From assembly GCA_905215945.1 (NCBI GenBank), contig CAJMRZ010000131.1:1-5069 (forward strand): a stretch of 5,069 nucleotides of DNA, in the 5' to 3' direction. Source of the DNA: an uncultured bacterium (GTDB lineage: Bacteria; Actinomycetota; Coriobacteriia; Coriobacteriales; Coriobacteriaceae). The notes under the pieces were generated by a model, which was not told the DNA's origin, did not search any database, and saw nothing but the letters and a program-made list of their open reading frames with translations. Positions 5,036 to 5,069 of the stretch are shown here, piece after piece. Position 1 is the stretch's first letter. Every line of letters begins with the position of its first letter. A program made the translations under genes and the position numbers.

Positions 5036-5069
5036 GGAGAGCTGACCGAGAGGCCGAAGGTGCTCGCCT
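5036..5069 (+). tRNA. tRNA-Ser, 5' part only (cut by the window edge)
   Basis: The sequence GGAGAGC-TG-ACCGAGAGGCCGAAGGT followed by GCTCGCCT is typical of the 5' half of bacterial tRNA-Ser: acceptor strand, then the D arm with the GAGAGGCCGAAGG pattern, then the start of the anticodon stem (CTCGC) and the first two loop bases (CT). The anticodon lies beyond the window, so the isoacceptor cannot be named. It would be a substrate of the SerRS encoded upstream, although the two genes are not co-transcribed. Confidence 0.9.

Noticed and set aside
1..5069. CRISPR array, insertion sequence, toxin-antitoxin or phage module
   Set aside because: No regularly spaced repeats, transposase, integrase or paired small toxin-like genes were seen on either strand.

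Overview
The window looks like chromosomal core DNA from a moderately high-GC gut actinobacterium of the class Coriobacteriia, most likely Collinsella or a close relative. This is an inference from composition, the strongly C-ending codons of serS and the overall look of the proteins; nothing here fixes the species.

Layout from left to right. A 57-residue membrane protein gene lies on the minus strand (42-215) and is divergent from serS (seryl-tRNA synthetase, 327-1610, plus strand). The gap between them holds candidate back-to-back promoters and three perfect palindromes. serS ends in a UUCG-capped hairpin terminator (1634-1657). A promoter with an SOS-box-like palindrome over its -35 (about 1711-1750) follows and leads into an unrecognised 125-residue gene (1784-2161). 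Next is a complete tRNA-Arg(ACG) with encoded CCA (2239-2315), with its own promoter and a strong terminator (2326-2355). A 146-base gap (2356-2501) carries a tRNA 3'-end-like sequence on the minus strand and several small hairpins. An 813-residue soluble protein of unknown function with TPR-like helices near its C-terminus (2502-4943, GTG start) fills most of the rest. A short intergenic region contains a perfect Shine-Dalgarno followed by a four-codon reading frame inside a hairpin, then a tRNA promoter and the first 34 bases of a tRNA-Ser that runs off the right edge (5036-5069).

The clear theme is translation: SerRS, a tRNA-Arg and a tRNA-Ser that would be a SerRS substrate. The other three proteins cannot be assigned a function from sequence alone. 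No mobile element, CRISPR array or defence system is visible. The observations most worth following are the possible LexA control of the 125-residue protein, the orphan tRNA-like 3' end with its neighbouring hairpins, and the sequestered micro-ORF before tRNA-Ser.
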